Assembly (NCBI RefSeq): GCF_900197595.1
Contig: NZ_FZLO01000002.1
Coordinates: 62,001-126,000, forward strand
Reading direction: 5' to 3'
Length of the DNA stretch: 64,000 bases
Source of the DNA: Scatolibacter rhodanostii
GTDB lineage: Bacteria; Bacillota; Clostridia; Oscillospirales; Acutalibacteraceae
Positions 54,258 to 63,931 of the stretch are shown one piece after another. The translations under genes were made by a program, and so were the position numbers. Below the pieces are notes generated by a model that saw only the letters and a program-made list of their open reading frames with translations, did not search any database and was not told the origin of the DNA. Within the stretch, counting starts at the first letter, position 1. Each line of letters starts with the position of its first letter.

Positions 54258-55280
54258 TTATGTCAAATCTTGACATGTTCGCAAGTGCACAATATGAGCA
54301 ATGCCAGGGATGCTTTCACCTTGCTGTGTGGAGGTCGGTGACATCAATGCGCCAGTTGCTGCAAAAAGTATATTTTTGTATTTTCCCGATTTATCACGCA
54401 TATTTTTCAAGATATGTCCGCAAAGCACCGAAGCAGAACAACCGCAGCCAGAGGCGCCTGCATGAACATCTTGCCCCTCCAAATCATAAATCATAAGCCC
54501 ACAATCTTTGTGCTTGCCGGCGATGTTAATTCCTTCTTCCAAAAGCAGCTTTTCTAAAAGACTTGAACCAACTTTTCCAAGATCACCCGTAAAAATCGCA
54601 TCATAGTCCTGCGGTGATGTTCCTGTATCCTTAAAATAATCTGCATAGCTGTTTGCTGCTGCCGGCGCCATCGCAGCACCCATATTGGCCGCATCCTTAA
54701 TTCCCAAATCAACTATCTTCCCCGGCATGACATGTTCTATCTGGATTTCTCCTCTATTCGTCACAATGGCACTTCCAGAAGCGGTCGCTGTCCACTGTGC
54801 TGTCGGTGTTCGCTGCCCTCCATATTCAAGTGGCAGTCGAAATTGTCTTTCTGCCGAACAAAAATGAGAAGATGTAACTGCTGCGGCAATCCGCGCAGCT
54901 CCTGATTCCACCATTAATGAAGACATTAAAAGTGTTTGCGCCATTGTTGAACAGGCTCCATATTGACCTAAAAAAGGAATGTTAAAATCACGCAAGCCAA
55001 ATGTCGATGAAATGCACTGGTTCAGCAAATCTCCTGCAAAAACTAAATCTACGTCCTCTGCTGTAATGCCTGCTTTGGCAATAGCAAGCCCCAAAGCTTC
55101 TTTCTGCATGATGGCCTCCGCTTGCTCCCAGGAACTTGTACCCATCATGGTATCACTGAAAGTTTGGTCAAAATCTTGTCTAAGCGGTCCCTCTGACTCT
55201 TTTTTTCCTCCTAATGCTGCACTGGCTAAAATGCGCGGCTTCGTTTCTAATTCCAATGTATATCTGCCAATCCGTTTCAT
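54258..55280 (-). CDS. spoVAD: Stage V sporulation protein AD
   Basis: 340 residues from the ATG at 55280 (GGGGGG upstream; frame open to 55298). A soluble protein with a thiolase-like fold that binds dipicolinic acid in the SpoVA complex of the spore inner membrane. Family segments: FAGDLLNQCISSTFGLRDFN, GACSTMAQTLLMSSLMVESG, TGDLGKVGSSLLEKLL and the end SPTSTQQGESIPGIAHIVHL. Follows spoVAC by 1 nt. spoVAE is not downstream. Confidence 0.95.
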   Translation of the reverse strand: MKRIGRYTLELETKPRILASAALGGKKESEGPLRQDFDQTFSDTMMGTSSWEQAEAIMQKEALGLAIAKAGITAEDVDLVFAGDLLNQCISSTFGLRDFNIPFLGQYGACSTMAQTLLMSSLMVESGAARIAAAVTSSHFCSAERQFRLPLEYGGQRTPTAQWTATASGSAIVTNRGEIQIEHVMPGKIVDLGIKDAANMGAAMAPAAANSYADYFKDTGTSPQDYDAIFTGDLGKVGSSLLEKLLLEEGINIAGKHKDCGLMIYDLEGQDVHAGASGCGCSASVLCGHILKNMRDKSGKYKNILFAATGALMSPTSTQQGESIPGIAHIVHLRTCQDLT

Positions 55281-55281
55281 T

Positions 55282-55737
55282 TTAACCCCCCTGTACAAGC
55301 TTAATTACATAAAGTATAATGCCATAAAGCACTGAAGAAGAAATGCCGAATACTAGTACGGGACCCGCAATGCTAAAAATTTTGGCGCCTAATCCCATTA
55401 CAAATCCTTCACTGCGAAATTCTATGGCAGAAGCCACCACAGAGTTGGCAAAACCTGTAATAGGCACAACAATACCAGCTCCGGCATACTTTGCGACTTT
55501 ATCATATACCTTTAAAACTGTTAGAACAGCCGCTATAAAAATTAGCGTTATCGCAACAAGCGTTCGAGATTCTTTTAATTCCATATCCCAACTCAAATAG
55601 AGCTGGCAAAAAAACTCCCCCAAGGTGCAAATAGACCCGCCAAATAAAAACGCCATTAAACTATTTTTAAAATAATTCGAATTCGGAGATTCTAGTTTTA
55701 CCATTTCTCCATATTGTTCTTTAGAAGTTATCTTCAC
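55282..55737 (-). CDS. spoVAC: Stage V sporulation protein AC
   Basis: 151 residues from a GTG with GAGGTGAT just upstream. Four membrane segments; AFLFGGSICTLGEFFCQLYL and GAGIVVPITGFANSVVASAI are typical SpoVAC segments. SpoVAC is thought to form the mechanosensitive pore that releases dipicolinic acid at germination. spoVAD follows directly. In other spore-formers spoVAE comes next. Confidence 0.94.
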   Translation of the reverse strand: MKITSKEQYGEMVKLESPNSNYFKNSLMAFLFGGSICTLGEFFCQLYLSWDMELKESRTLVAITLIFIAAVLTVLKVYDKVAKYAGAGIVVPITGFANSVVASAIEFRSEGFVMGLGAKIFSIAGPVLVFGISSSVLYGIILYVIKLVQGG

Positions 55738-55760
55738 AACATCACCTCATCTGATAGAAT

Positions 55761-55795
55761 AGTTCTATTTTTTGCAAAATAATAGAACTTATTCA
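55761..55795 (-). promoter_or_regulatory. Possible forespore promoter and dyad upstream of spoVAC
   Basis: Minus strand TGAATA (55790-55795) and CAAAAAATA (55766-55774) resemble sigma-G/F boxes, though the 15-nt spacing is short. A dyad AGTTCTATT / AATAGAACT (55761-55769, 55781-55789) overlaps them. Confidence 0.3.
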
Positions 55796-55874
55796 TGCCC
55801 ATCAAATCGATTTAATTGATAGGTAAAATTTAAGCTACTATTATTTTCTATCCAAATGCGGCTCTTATGCAAAA

Positions 55875-55904
55875 AAAGAAACTTTCTTAAAGAAAGTTTC
55901 TTCC
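55875..55904 (-). terminator. Terminator of the glycerophosphodiesterase gene
   Basis: AAGAAACTTTCTT and its complement form a hairpin about 70 nt after the stop codon at 55972. Confidence 0.65.
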
Positions 55905-55971
55905 AATTATCTATTTCATTGAATTTAAATTTATTTTGAGTGTCGAAAAACTGTATATATGATCTTATTTT

Positions 55972-56871
55972 CTAATTTTTAACGGTAATCAAAGCAGCCG
56001 CTGCGGTTCGTGCTTCCTCAAAAATAGACTTTTTACCGTCGGTTTGCGGTTGGTTCGGAACAAAACCCTCGAAAATACAAATGGCGCCATCATTCTTCGC
56101 AATCGCATAGTCCTCTGGGTTTCTTAATGTCCAACTAACCTCTTGCATTCCAAGCAACGTTTTTGCCAATCGTAAAGAAATATTATTTCTAAAAATAAAA
56201 TCATACGCTTCAAAATCAGGTCTAGTTAAAAAATTGGTCAGCATATTCATTCCTGCAAAAGCACCAAAAGCTGAAAGCTCATTAGACGGGATTAATTTCC
56301 CCATAAGCTGGCCCCTCACCACATTCGGTCGGTTCTGCCGAAACCAACGAACAATCCTAGGGTCAAAGGATTCTATGCAGTAAAGACCCGTATAATCTTG
56401 CAATATTTTGGCCACCAATGGGCAAATAATCTCCGGATTGTTATAGGCTTTGATTTCCACAATAATCGGCACACGACTTCCTACTGCTTTCAGCGTCTCT
56501 GAAAATAGAGGTATTTGTTCTTCTGTATTGAAAAGAGAAAATGCTTGAAGCTCTGCAAAGGTGAGTTCAGATATTTTTTTATTGACCTTGCCGCTTTTAC
56601 GCAAATCAGCGTCATGATGAACGACAACTTGATTATCTTTTGTTAATTGAACATCTAACTCAATGCCAAAGCCAGATTCAGCCGCTAAGCGAAAGGCTTT
56701 CAATGAATTTTCGGGTATTCCATTTTTATTATTATGAAGTCCCCTATGCGCGTAGTCAAACTTAGCAAGTTTCTGCAAAAATCCCCTGTGTTCTACATTT
56801 GGTGCGATTGCCCAAAGCCAAAAAGCTATGATTACGCAAATCGCTGCTATTAAAACTACCGGTAAATACAT
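55972..56871 (-). CDS. Membrane-anchored glycerophosphodiester phosphodiesterase
   Basis: 299 residues from the ATG at 56871 (GAGAGG 8 nt upstream; frame open to 56889). One N-terminal membrane helix (LPVVLIAAICVIIAFWLWAI), then a GDPD domain with HRG and PENSLKAFRLAAE, ELDVQLTKDNQVVVHHDADL and IVEIKAY. It cleaves glycerophosphodiesters to glycerol 3-phosphate and an alcohol. It follows the LTA-synthase-like gene group and might trim polyglycerol phosphate or recycle lipid headgroups; which one is not shown by the sequence. Confidence 0.92.
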   Translation of the reverse strand: MYLPVVLIAAICVIIAFWLWAIAPNVEHRGFLQKLAKFDYAHRGLHNNKNGIPENSLKAFRLAAESGFGIELDVQLTKDNQVVVHHDADLRKSGKVNKKISELTFAELQAFSLFNTEEQIPLFSETLKAVGSRVPIIVEIKAYNNPEIICPLVAKILQDYTGLYCIESFDPRIVRWFRQNRPNVVRGQLMGKLIPSNELSAFGAFAGMNMLTNFLTRPDFEAYDFIFRNNISLRLAKTLLGMQEVSWTLRNPEDYAIAKNDGAICIFEGFVPNQPQTDGKKSIFEEARTAAAALITVKN

Positions 56872-57023
56872 CGCAAAAACCTCTCTCAAATTATAATATC
56901 TTAATTTTATGATACCTTTTCAATCTATAAAAATCAAGTTTTGAATGTAAACAATTCTTATATTAATAGTATTCCTCTTTTTTGTCTTTCATGATTGGTT
57001 TTACAAAATTCCATTCTATCTAA

Positions 57024-57056
57024 AAAAGCCAGCGTTTTTTAAGCGCTGGCTTTCAA
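57024..57056 (-). terminator. Terminator of the LTA-synthase-like gene
   Basis: AAAGCCAGCG (57025-57034) and its complement (57044-57053); on the minus strand followed by TTTTTTAG. Confidence 0.85.
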
Positions 57057-57085
57057 TCTCAACTATATTATTTGCATTTTGTGTT

Positions 57086-59146
57086 TTAAGGTGTCACTGT
57101 AAATAGCTCAGACATATGATTTTCTTTATCAAATACATTATTATACTGTAGGATGGCATATTCATTCAATAAATCTTCATATGGCTTTTCTTCGTCAGGC
57201 CAATAGATATTTTCGTTTTCATCAATGGCGCCCACACCGGTCATAACAGGCAATGACTGACTGAAATAATGCAAATACTTTTGATAAGGCGTACTTTCCA
57301 AACCAGCCGCACGCATCAATAAACTTGATAAATAGTTTATACTCGTAACCTCTGTCTCTGGTTGTTCCAAATCATAGTTTGCCCAAATGATATAAGGTAC
57401 TTCTTGGCGACGCATAAACTCTTCTTTTGATAAGTCGGGGAAAGTCGGAGCATCTAATAGTACTGACATCTGATCATTTGTACCTGCAAAAGGCCAATGA
57501 TCGCCAAAGAAAAGAATAACCACAGGTTCTTTTTCTTTTTCAAAGTATTCAATCAACATCTCATACGCTTTGTCAGAAGAGTTCGTAGAGGTAAGATATT
57601 GATTGGCAGCCGAGAAATCCGTTTCACCAGACATAATTTCTACCGTTGAAGGATAGTCTTCAAATTCAAATCCGGCATGATTCGCCAACGTAATCAGAAA
57701 GGTAAAAAGAGGTTCTTCTTTATCTCTGTTCTCATATTCATAGATTACTTCATTGTAGCTTGAAGCATCGTCTGTATAGCCACGCTCCATCACTTTTTCT
57801 GTCTTAAAAGTATAATAGTCTGTAAACTGATCAAAACCAAAGTTTTCATAAACTCGATCTCGCTGCCAGTTAGCACCGTTAGCCGGATGAATTGCCAACG
57901 TATTATAACCATATTGTTCTAATGTCTGCACCAACGAATCTTGCGGTGTCGTAACATACTGTTGATACGGTTTGCTGCCGATCGGGAAAAATGCCATTGA
58001 ATTCCCTGTCAAAAATTCATATTCACTGTCACAAGTATTTCCGGCAAATACAGAAGAATAGGCCGTGCCCGAAATTACATTTGGATCTTTCTGTAAAGAA
58101 TGAATAAAAGGCATATTATCTTTAGACAGCTCCAAATTTGGGTTTGTCGTTAGCACATCTGTCATCGATTCACACATCACCGCAATAATAGTTGGTTTTT
58201 TGCCTGGGTCTCCCAAAAAAGATGGTTCTTCCAGTCCATCAATCTCGTCTTTAATGTTATTCAGTGTTTCGACACTATAATTAGATGGTTTTTCAACTAT
58301 CATAAACTGCATATTTGCTAAAAATCCAGCCAGCATACCAGTGTTTTGACTGCTCATTGTTTGGTTATAAGGACCCACAACAATTCCTAGATACGACATG
58401 ACATTTAGCGGCATAACGGCCAAATACAACCCCAGTGCCAAAACTGCCGTTACTCCTCTTTCTGCTAATTTCATGCGCATTGATTCTTTCTTATGCTCTG
58501 GTTGCATTTTAGAAAACAAGGAAAGCAGAGCAACTGAAAAAAGAAAAAACAACGCAATCGCATCTGTAAGGACAAATTCATAACGATCAGCCACTTCCAT
58601 GGCTGTACCCAAAGAACCAATATCCCATGGTAAAACGGGGTCACCCCTAAAAATAATTACATAATAGTTAGCAATACCAAAAATAAGAGAAATTAACATT
58701 CCCAACCAACCGGTAATCACAGCACGGCGGAAAATCAAGTAGATAACAGCAAACAACATCAAATAGCAAATATAGTTCGCCAATATTTTCCCTGGTTCTT
58801 CAAAAGAAAGAGCCGAGGTATGGTTAATATATTCGACCATTATCATAGACAGTGCTGGCAATATAAACAACATAATGCGAGAAATCCGTCTTCGAATCTT
58901 ATTCCCAACATCTATTTGTAAAAGTTGAAAGAAGCCGGCAACTAGCCCCAGTATGATAAACATACCGACCTTCAATACATCAACCGTACCTTTTTGATAC
59001 ACATGTGCACGTGTTATCAGATACGGAAAAAAAACAAACAGAAGCGTTGATGGCAATAAATAAGCCACCATAGCTATCCAATTCTTCTTCTGTAATGCAA
59101 AATGTATCCCTAGTTTCATTCCCTTTTCTTCAGCCTGTTTTTCCAA
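57086..59146 (-). CDS. LTA synthase family protein (membrane sulfatase-fold transferase)
   Basis: 686 residues from a TTG at 59146 (GGGTGAT upstream); an ATG 27 nt later is also possible. Seven or so N-terminal membrane segments, then an extracellular sulfatase-like domain. The metal-binding and nucleophile residues fit LtaS: Glu in AVMCESMTDV, Thr in VFAGNTCDSEYEFLTGNS, and FFGDHWPFAG. Such enzymes polymerise glycerol phosphate from phosphatidylglycerol into lipoteichoic acid or attach phosphoglycerol or phosphoethanolamine to glycans. Substrate cannot be read from the sequence. Confidence 0.9.
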   Translation of the reverse strand: MEKQAEEKGMKLGIHFALQKKNWIAMVAYLLPSTLLFVFFPYLITRAHVYQKGTVDVLKVGMFIILGLVAGFFQLLQIDVGNKIRRRISRIMLFILPALSMIMVEYINHTSALSFEEPGKILANYICYLMLFAVIYLIFRRAVITGWLGMLISLIFGIANYYVIIFRGDPVLPWDIGSLGTAMEVADRYEFVLTDAIALFFLFSVALLSLFSKMQPEHKKESMRMKLAERGVTAVLALGLYLAVMPLNVMSYLGIVVGPYNQTMSSQNTGMLAGFLANMQFMIVEKPSNYSVETLNNIKDEIDGLEEPSFLGDPGKKPTIIAVMCESMTDVLTTNPNLELSKDNMPFIHSLQKDPNVISGTAYSSVFAGNTCDSEYEFLTGNSMAFFPIGSKPYQQYVTTPQDSLVQTLEQYGYNTLAIHPANGANWQRDRVYENFGFDQFTDYYTFKTEKVMERGYTDDASSYNEVIYEYENRDKEEPLFTFLITLANHAGFEFEDYPSTVEIMSGETDFSAANQYLTSTNSSDKAYEMLIEYFEKEKEPVVILFFGDHWPFAGTNDQMSVLLDAPTFPDLSKEEFMRRQEVPYIIWANYDLEQPETEVTSINYLSSLLMRAAGLESTPYQKYLHYFSQSLPVMTGVGAIDENENIYWPDEEKPYEDLLNEYAILQYNNVFDKENHMSELFTVTP

Positions 59147-59345
59147 AAAATCACCCGCTAACCTTTATTTTAAATACCGAGAGGTCGTGCCAAGACATAA
59201 ACTGCCTTTTCTACATAACAACTATAATTTCTAACCAGAGGTCAAATGTCAATTCAGCCGACACTCAAAACAAAAGCTTTTTTATTGCAAAGCTTTTAAT
59301 CTTCAGTCCGGCTTTATTGTTATACTATCATTTTATTTCAAGATA

Positions 59346-60731
59346 TCACTCTGCGTCTGAACCGCATTTATCATCAAAACTATAATTTTCTTGTTTACCA
59401 AAAGCTTCTGTACTTTCTGATGATTTAAAAAATACGGTGACTGTCTGAAGGATAATTTTAATATCAGACCAAATACTAAAATTCTCAATATACATCAAAT
59501 CAAGCACTAATTTGTCTTTAGGTGAAGTATTGTACTTTCCACTAATCTGTGCAAGACCCGTTAAACCTGCTTTAGCTCTTAGACGGTATGAAAATTCAGG
59601 TAAATCAGAGGTATACTCCGCCACATTTTCAAGCATTTCAGGTCTCGGACCAACCAATGTCATATCTCCCCACAAAATATTAATCAACTGAGGAAGCTCG
59701 TCAAGTCTGAACCGGCGCAGAACATTGCCCACTTTTGTGATACGGTCATCATCTTGTGCCGCCGACTTATGAACGGAATTTTCTTCTTTCATCGTACGAA
59801 ATTTTAGAACCTCAAATACTTTGCCAAATTTAGTCAGGCGTTTCTGACGATAAAAGATTTTGCCACCATCTTCAGCTTTGATAATAATGGCACTAATCAA
59901 CATAATAGGGCTTGCAACAATTAAACCCACCAAAGAAATAGAGATATCCATCAATCTTTTGACAGCGCGTTGTTCAATCGTCATCTCTTTAACAGTATGG
60001 CAAACAAAAGACTTGTCATCAATTGTCGTAAATTTTCCACCCATTGCCACAACATCAGCCATTTCAAAATTATAATAAATATGCTTGTTGTTTTGATAGC
60101 AGTAGTCTATAAAACGGTTTCGATGCGATTCTGGTATATCATAAATAAATACAGTATCACATTCATCTATTCTGTCAAAAACAGCTCTATTTCCATAGTG
60201 AATCTTATAAACTATATTATATTGTTTTTTAAATCGATTTATTTTCGGGATAACATGACCTAAACTTGACTCTGAAGAAGCAATAACACAACATTTTTCT
60301 GGTGGCTCTATTAAAAAATAAATATAGTTACCTAGATAGGTAAAAGCAATAATCACTAAAATCTGTAAGATAATCACCAATAGAAGCAGATGAGGATCTT
60401 CATAAACAAAACGGCCGTGTTTACCTGCACCGGCGTTCATAATAGAAAGCTCAAAGTGGGTAATTAAATCGGTAATAATCGTTGCCAAAGTCAGCGAATA
60501 AATAATCGGCTTACTTTTCTGCTGACCAATGGCATATCCCCCATAAATCGACATAAAGGCCATGCCCATCACGGTGAAGGTTACCATAGTGATACCCATC
60601 GTTCTAGAAGGGTCTAAAAGCCAAGGATTGTCCATGGAAAAAATGCCAAAGAAAATTGCAAATAGAGAGGCAAAAAGTGTAACTTTTAAAAAGAATACAA
60701 TTGTCTTTTTTAACTTCTTTATTATTTTCAT
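59346..60731 (-). CDS. Polyprenyl-phosphate sugar-1-phosphate transferase (exopolysaccharide initiation)
   Basis: 461 residues from the ATG at 60731 (AGGATGAT upstream; frame open to 60743). Four to five N-terminal membrane helices, a CoA-binding-3-like middle part, then the bacterial sugar transferase domain: KRLMDISISLVGLIVASPIM, KFRTMKEEN, FRLDELPQLINILWGDM and SLVGPRPE-like TLVGPRPEMLENV. It starts a glycan by moving a sugar phosphate from a nucleotide sugar to undecaprenyl phosphate. No other glycan genes are adjacent, apart from the LTA-synthase-like gene 200 nt downstream. Confidence 0.92.
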   Translation of the reverse strand: MKIIKKLKKTIVFFLKVTLFASLFAIFFGIFSMDNPWLLDPSRTMGITMVTFTVMGMAFMSIYGGYAIGQQKSKPIIYSLTLATIITDLITHFELSIMNAGAGKHGRFVYEDPHLLLLVIILQILVIIAFTYLGNYIYFLIEPPEKCCVIASSESSLGHVIPKINRFKKQYNIVYKIHYGNRAVFDRIDECDTVFIYDIPESHRNRFIDYCYQNNKHIYYNFEMADVVAMGGKFTTIDDKSFVCHTVKEMTIEQRAVKRLMDISISLVGLIVASPIMLISAIIIKAEDGGKIFYRQKRLTKFGKVFEVLKFRTMKEENSVHKSAAQDDDRITKVGNVLRRFRLDELPQLINILWGDMTLVGPRPEMLENVAEYTSDLPEFSYRLRAKAGLTGLAQISGKYNTSPKDKLVLDLMYIENFSIWSDIKIILQTVTVFFKSSESTEAFGKQENYSFDDKCGSDAE

Positions 60732-60823
60732 TATAAATATCATCCTAAATAAAATTTATATATTCTTAATGTATTCTTAATCTTTTCTTTAAAATACGTC
60801 ATATTATATCATATCAACTCAAA

Positions 60824-60880
60824 AAAAGCAAAGAAAAGCGATAAGATGATAAATAAAATCATTCTTATCGTTCTCTTTGT
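60824..60880 (-). terminator. Terminator of the aldo/keto reductase gene
   Basis: Imperfect long stem: GATAAGATGAT pairs with ATCATTCTTATC, extended outward by AAAGAAAAGC with GTTCTCTTT. It lies 10-60 nt after the stop codon at 60890. Confidence 0.6.
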
Positions 60881-60889
60881 TATTCTGCT

Positions 60890-62014
60890 TTATGCAAAAA
60901 GTTTCGTAATTTCAGAGAGTTCATCTATGATGGCAATATGCTGAGGACAGTGAGATTCACATGCTCCACAGGCAATACAGTCAGCAGCTGCGCCGCGTTC
61001 TGCTATTACACCCGTATATCGTTTTTGTGAAATGGCCAAATTGTTGTAACGAGTACGAAAATTGGCCACATCAAATATTCCCGGAATATTGATATTCATC
61101 GGACAACCATCTACGCAATATTGACAAGCTGTGCACGGAATGGTCGGCAAACTATTTAAAATATCTACGGCCTTGCCAATTGTCTGATATTCCCTTTCAG
61201 AAAGCGGCTCAAAATTCTCTAAATAAGAGCAATTATCTTCCATCTGCTCTCTGTCAGACATACCGCTTAATACCGTCAAAACTCCCTCTAGCGAAGCTGC
61301 ATATCTCATAGCCCATGAAGCAATCGAAGCATCTGGGTTGACTTCTTTAAACAAAGTTTGAATATCTGGTGTCATTTCTGCTAATGCCCCACCGCGAATC
61401 GGCTCCATGATGATAATAGGTTTATTATGCTTACGTGCCACTTCATAACATTTACGAGATTGAACTACATCGTTTTCCCAATCTACATAGTTAATTTGCA
61501 ACTGCACAAATTCAGCTTCAGGATGTGCTGTTAAAATTTCATCTAACAGTTCGGCATTATCATGGAAAGAAAATCCCATGTGGCTGACTTTGCCTTGTTT
61601 TTTTAAATCTGCCACAAAATCCCAGGCTTTCAACTTCTCGGTTTTGCGATAGTTTTCCTGATCTAAGGAGTGCAAAAGATAGAAATCAAAAAACGATAAA
61701 CCTGTCCGCTGCAATGACTCATGAAAGATTCTCTCCATGTCTTCATAGCTATTGCATTCGCCCCAAATGGGTAATTTATCAGCTGTCTGAAAACTCTCTC
61801 TGGGGTATCTTTTCACGACAGCTTCCTTTAGAAGTTCCTCCGACTTACCTCCTAAATACACATAGGCCGTATCAAAGTAAGAAAAGCCTTTGCTCATATA
61901 CGTATCTACCATTTTCTTAACTTGCTCAACATCCACTTCCCCTTCAATCATAGGGGGACGCATCAAACCAAATCCCAGTTTCTTGATATTAAGGTTTTCG
62001 ATAGCTTCAGACAT
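60890..62014 (-). CDS. Aldo/keto reductase with C-terminal ferredoxin domain
   Basis: 374 residues from the ATG at 62014 (AGAGGAGGAG upstream; frame open to 62095). The N-terminal about 280 residues are an aldo/keto reductase barrel with SYFDTAYVYLGGKSEELLKE (catalytic Asp and Tyr), the Lys in ADKLPIW and His in YLLHSLDQEN. The C-terminus carries two 4Fe-4S motifs, CTACQYCVDGCPMNIN and CIACGACESHCPQHI. This type is widespread in anaerobes and presumably uses ferredoxin-type electrons. Substrate unknown. Confidence 0.93.
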   Translation of the reverse strand: MSEAIENLNIKKLGFGLMRPPMIEGEVDVEQVKKMVDTYMSKGFSYFDTAYVYLGGKSEELLKEAVVKRYPRESFQTADKLPIWGECNSYEDMERIFHESLQRTGLSFFDFYLLHSLDQENYRKTEKLKAWDFVADLKKQGKVSHMGFSFHDNAELLDEILTAHPEAEFVQLQINYVDWENDVVQSRKCYEVARKHNKPIIIMEPIRGGALAEMTPDIQTLFKEVNPDASIASWAMRYAASLEGVLTVLSGMSDREQMEDNCSYLENFEPLSEREYQTIGKAVDILNSLPTIPCTACQYCVDGCPMNINIPGIFDVANFRTRYNNLAISQKRYTGVIAERGAAADCIACGACESHCPQHIAIIDELSEITKLFA

Positions 62015-62120
62015 TTTAACTCCTCCTCTAGCTTTCCTATTACATACAATTTCCTCACCTATCCTGAGTATATCGTCTAATATTAAAATCGTCAAGCAAA
62101 TAAATGCGGTCTGTACCCTC

Positions 62121-62149
62121 TTGTTCTGCTTCTATAAATCCCTTATAAT
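62121..62149 (+). promoter_or_regulatory. Promoter of the DUF2752 gene
   Basis: TTGTTC (62121-62126), 17-nt spacer, TATAAT (62144-62149). It lies 66 nt before the start codon. Confidence 0.6.
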
Positions 62150-62214
62150 AGAAAACAGCTGGCTCCTCATGTAGTCTAAGGAACAATCAGCTGTAATAAA
62201 AGCAGTGAGGTTTT

Positions 62215-62580
62215 ATGATGTCATTACGCAAAAAAAGATTTGCACATGTAGCTGTTTTCTGGCTTTTAGGTATTTTCTTATTTATTCTTGTAATTCAGTT
62301 AGAAATCCCTTGTTGGATAAAATCACTTACTCATCTTGACTGCCCTAGCTGCGGCACTGTACGCATGATGGGTTATCTAAAGCAAGGAAACTTCTTATCT
62401 GCTTTTTCACAAAACCAATTTATGTTTTTTGCGCTACCCATCACCGCTATTTTCACCATTATTGCAAGCTGCCGCTATGTAAAAACGGGCAAAATATTGC
62501 AAAGAAAAGCAGAACAGCTATTTTTGCTGACACTTATCGTCATCGGCATTTTATTTGCTGTTCTGCGCAATCTTGTTTAA
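62215..62580 (+). CDS. DUF2752 small membrane protein
   Basis: 121 residues with GTGAGG before paired ATG codons. Three hydrophobic segments and the signature LDCPSCGTVRMMGYLKQGNF (CPxCG motif) define DUF2752. Function is unknown; the motif suggests a redox-active or metal-binding cysteine pair near the membrane. Monocistronic, converging on the DUF308 gene with a 3-nt gap. Confidence 0.85.
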   Translation: MMSLRKKRFAHVAVFWLLGIFLFILVIQLEIPCWIKSLTHLDCPSCGTVRMMGYLKQGNFLSAFSQNQFMFFALPITAIFTIIASCRYVKTGKILQRKAEQLFLLTLIVIGILFAVLRNLV

Positions 62581-62583
62581 ATT

Positions 62584-63060
62584 TTAGAAATTTTTATTCT
62601 GCCGAATCATCGGCGAAAGTCCTTCATAAATAACCAATACACCTACTATTTTTACCAACAGCTTAATCAAACCAAACGGATTGGTAATTAAGGATACTCC
62701 CAGAATAACGATGAACACGGCAATAATCAGATCTACTACCCAACGAGAATATCCTATCTTCTTTTTCTCAAAGGCCTTTTGAATTTCTGTAATCCCATAC
62801 ATAAGAATAAGGATACCAAGCAACGTGGGCAGCAAGCCTAAAATAAATTGCGGTAAAATAATCAGCACCAACGCAATTACAATAGAAATAATGCCTTCTG
62901 TTTGCTGTGTGCCCATTTTATTATTGATACAAGACACTCCATAAATCAAAACAAGTATACCAAGAACCACCATCAACCATTTAAGGGCAGAGTAAGGAAA
63001 TAGCACCAATACGGCACCGGCTATCATACATAAAATAGAACGAAAATTTTTATCTTGCAT
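62584..63060 (-). CDS. DUF308 (HdeD family) membrane protein
   Basis: 158 residues with six hydrophobic segments in three similar pairs (for example AGAVLVLFPYSALKWLMVVLG and ALVLIILPQFILGLLPTLLG, each here split by one junction). This is the DUF308/HdeD pattern of repeated two-helix units. Function not established in Gram-positives. An AAAGGAGCC ribosome site precedes the ATG. Confidence 0.85.
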   Translation of the reverse strand: MQDKNFRSILCMIAGAVLVLFPYSALKWLMVVLGILVLIYGVSCINNKMGTQQTEGIISIVIALVLIILPQFILGLLPTLLGILILMYGITEIQKAFEKKKIGYSRWVVDLIIAVFIVILGVSLITNPFGLIKLLVKIVGVLVIYEGLSPMIRQNKNF

Positions 63061-63280
63061 TCGTCAGGCTCCTTTACAAATTAAATTCTATTTTTAATCT
63101 ATCTAAACATAAGACCAATCATCAATAACAGCTTTATTTTTAGCTTTCTATTTTTTATACGCTGTTTATACTGGTATTATAACAAACAAGTACTAAAAAG
63201 AAAGCCTTTTAACAAATTCAACATAAAGAATTAAGTTTTTTGTTATATTTTATTTTCGCATAAATGTATCTTTCCACTTT

Positions 63281-63931
63281 TTATTCTATAACACTTGCTT
63301 TTGGCAAAACCAAATCATTAAACTTATGCTCATACTTTAAAAATATATCCACTAACCCCTTTTCAAATTGAGTGCCTGCACCTTTCTTAATCTCCTCACA
63401 CGCATAGTCATGTGAATGCGCCAAACGGTAGCTGCGGTTATTAACCATGGCATCATAAGCATCACAGATAGAGGTTACTCTTGCCACCAGTGGAATATCC
63501 TTACCGCTTATTCCATAGGGATACCCTTTCCCATTCCACCACTCGTGATGATAAACCGAAGAATCATGAGCCAAAGGAATTAACTCTTCTGTCATACCCG
63601 TTATATCACCTGCACGGATATGCACAAAAAGCTTATCCGCAAATCTCGTATGGCTCTGAATAATCCGATACTCCTGTAAAGTAAGTTTTCCTGGTTTGGA
63701 TAGAATTTCAGGTGGAACACAGACCTTTCCAATATCGTGGTAAAAAGCTGCCATTCCAAATAGCTTAACTTCCTCAGGTGTTGCTTCTTGTAAATATTGT
63801 GCAGAAGAGTCTAACAAGTCACTCAACGTACTAACCAATTGTTTAACGTTGCAGATATGTGTAAATTGATCAAGCGGTAGCTTTTTTATAATATCGTTTA
63901 CATTTGTTCCTTTATAGGTACTAGCGTCCAT
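63281..63931 (-). CDS. HD-GYP-type domain protein
   Basis: 216 residues from the ATG at 63931 (GAGGAGGGAG upstream; frame open to 63946). An HD phosphohydrolase domain: first His in FTHICNVKQL, HD pair in AAFYHDIGKVCVPPEIL, then HHEWWNGKGYPYG and ARVTSICDAYDAMVNNRSY. HHExxxGxGYPxG is the HD-GYP loop, so it could degrade cyclic di-GMP. No receiver or sensor domain is attached. Confidence 0.88.
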   Translation of the reverse strand: MDASTYKGTNVNDIIKKLPLDQFTHICNVKQLVSTLSDLLDSSAQYLQEATPEEVKLFGMAAFYHDIGKVCVPPEILSKPGKLTLQEYRIIQSHTRFADKLFVHIRAGDITGMTEELIPLAHDSSVYHHEWWNGKGYPYGISGKDIPLVARVTSICDAYDAMVNNRSYRLAHSHDYACEEIKKGAGTQFEKGLVDIFLKYEHKFNDLVLPKASVIE

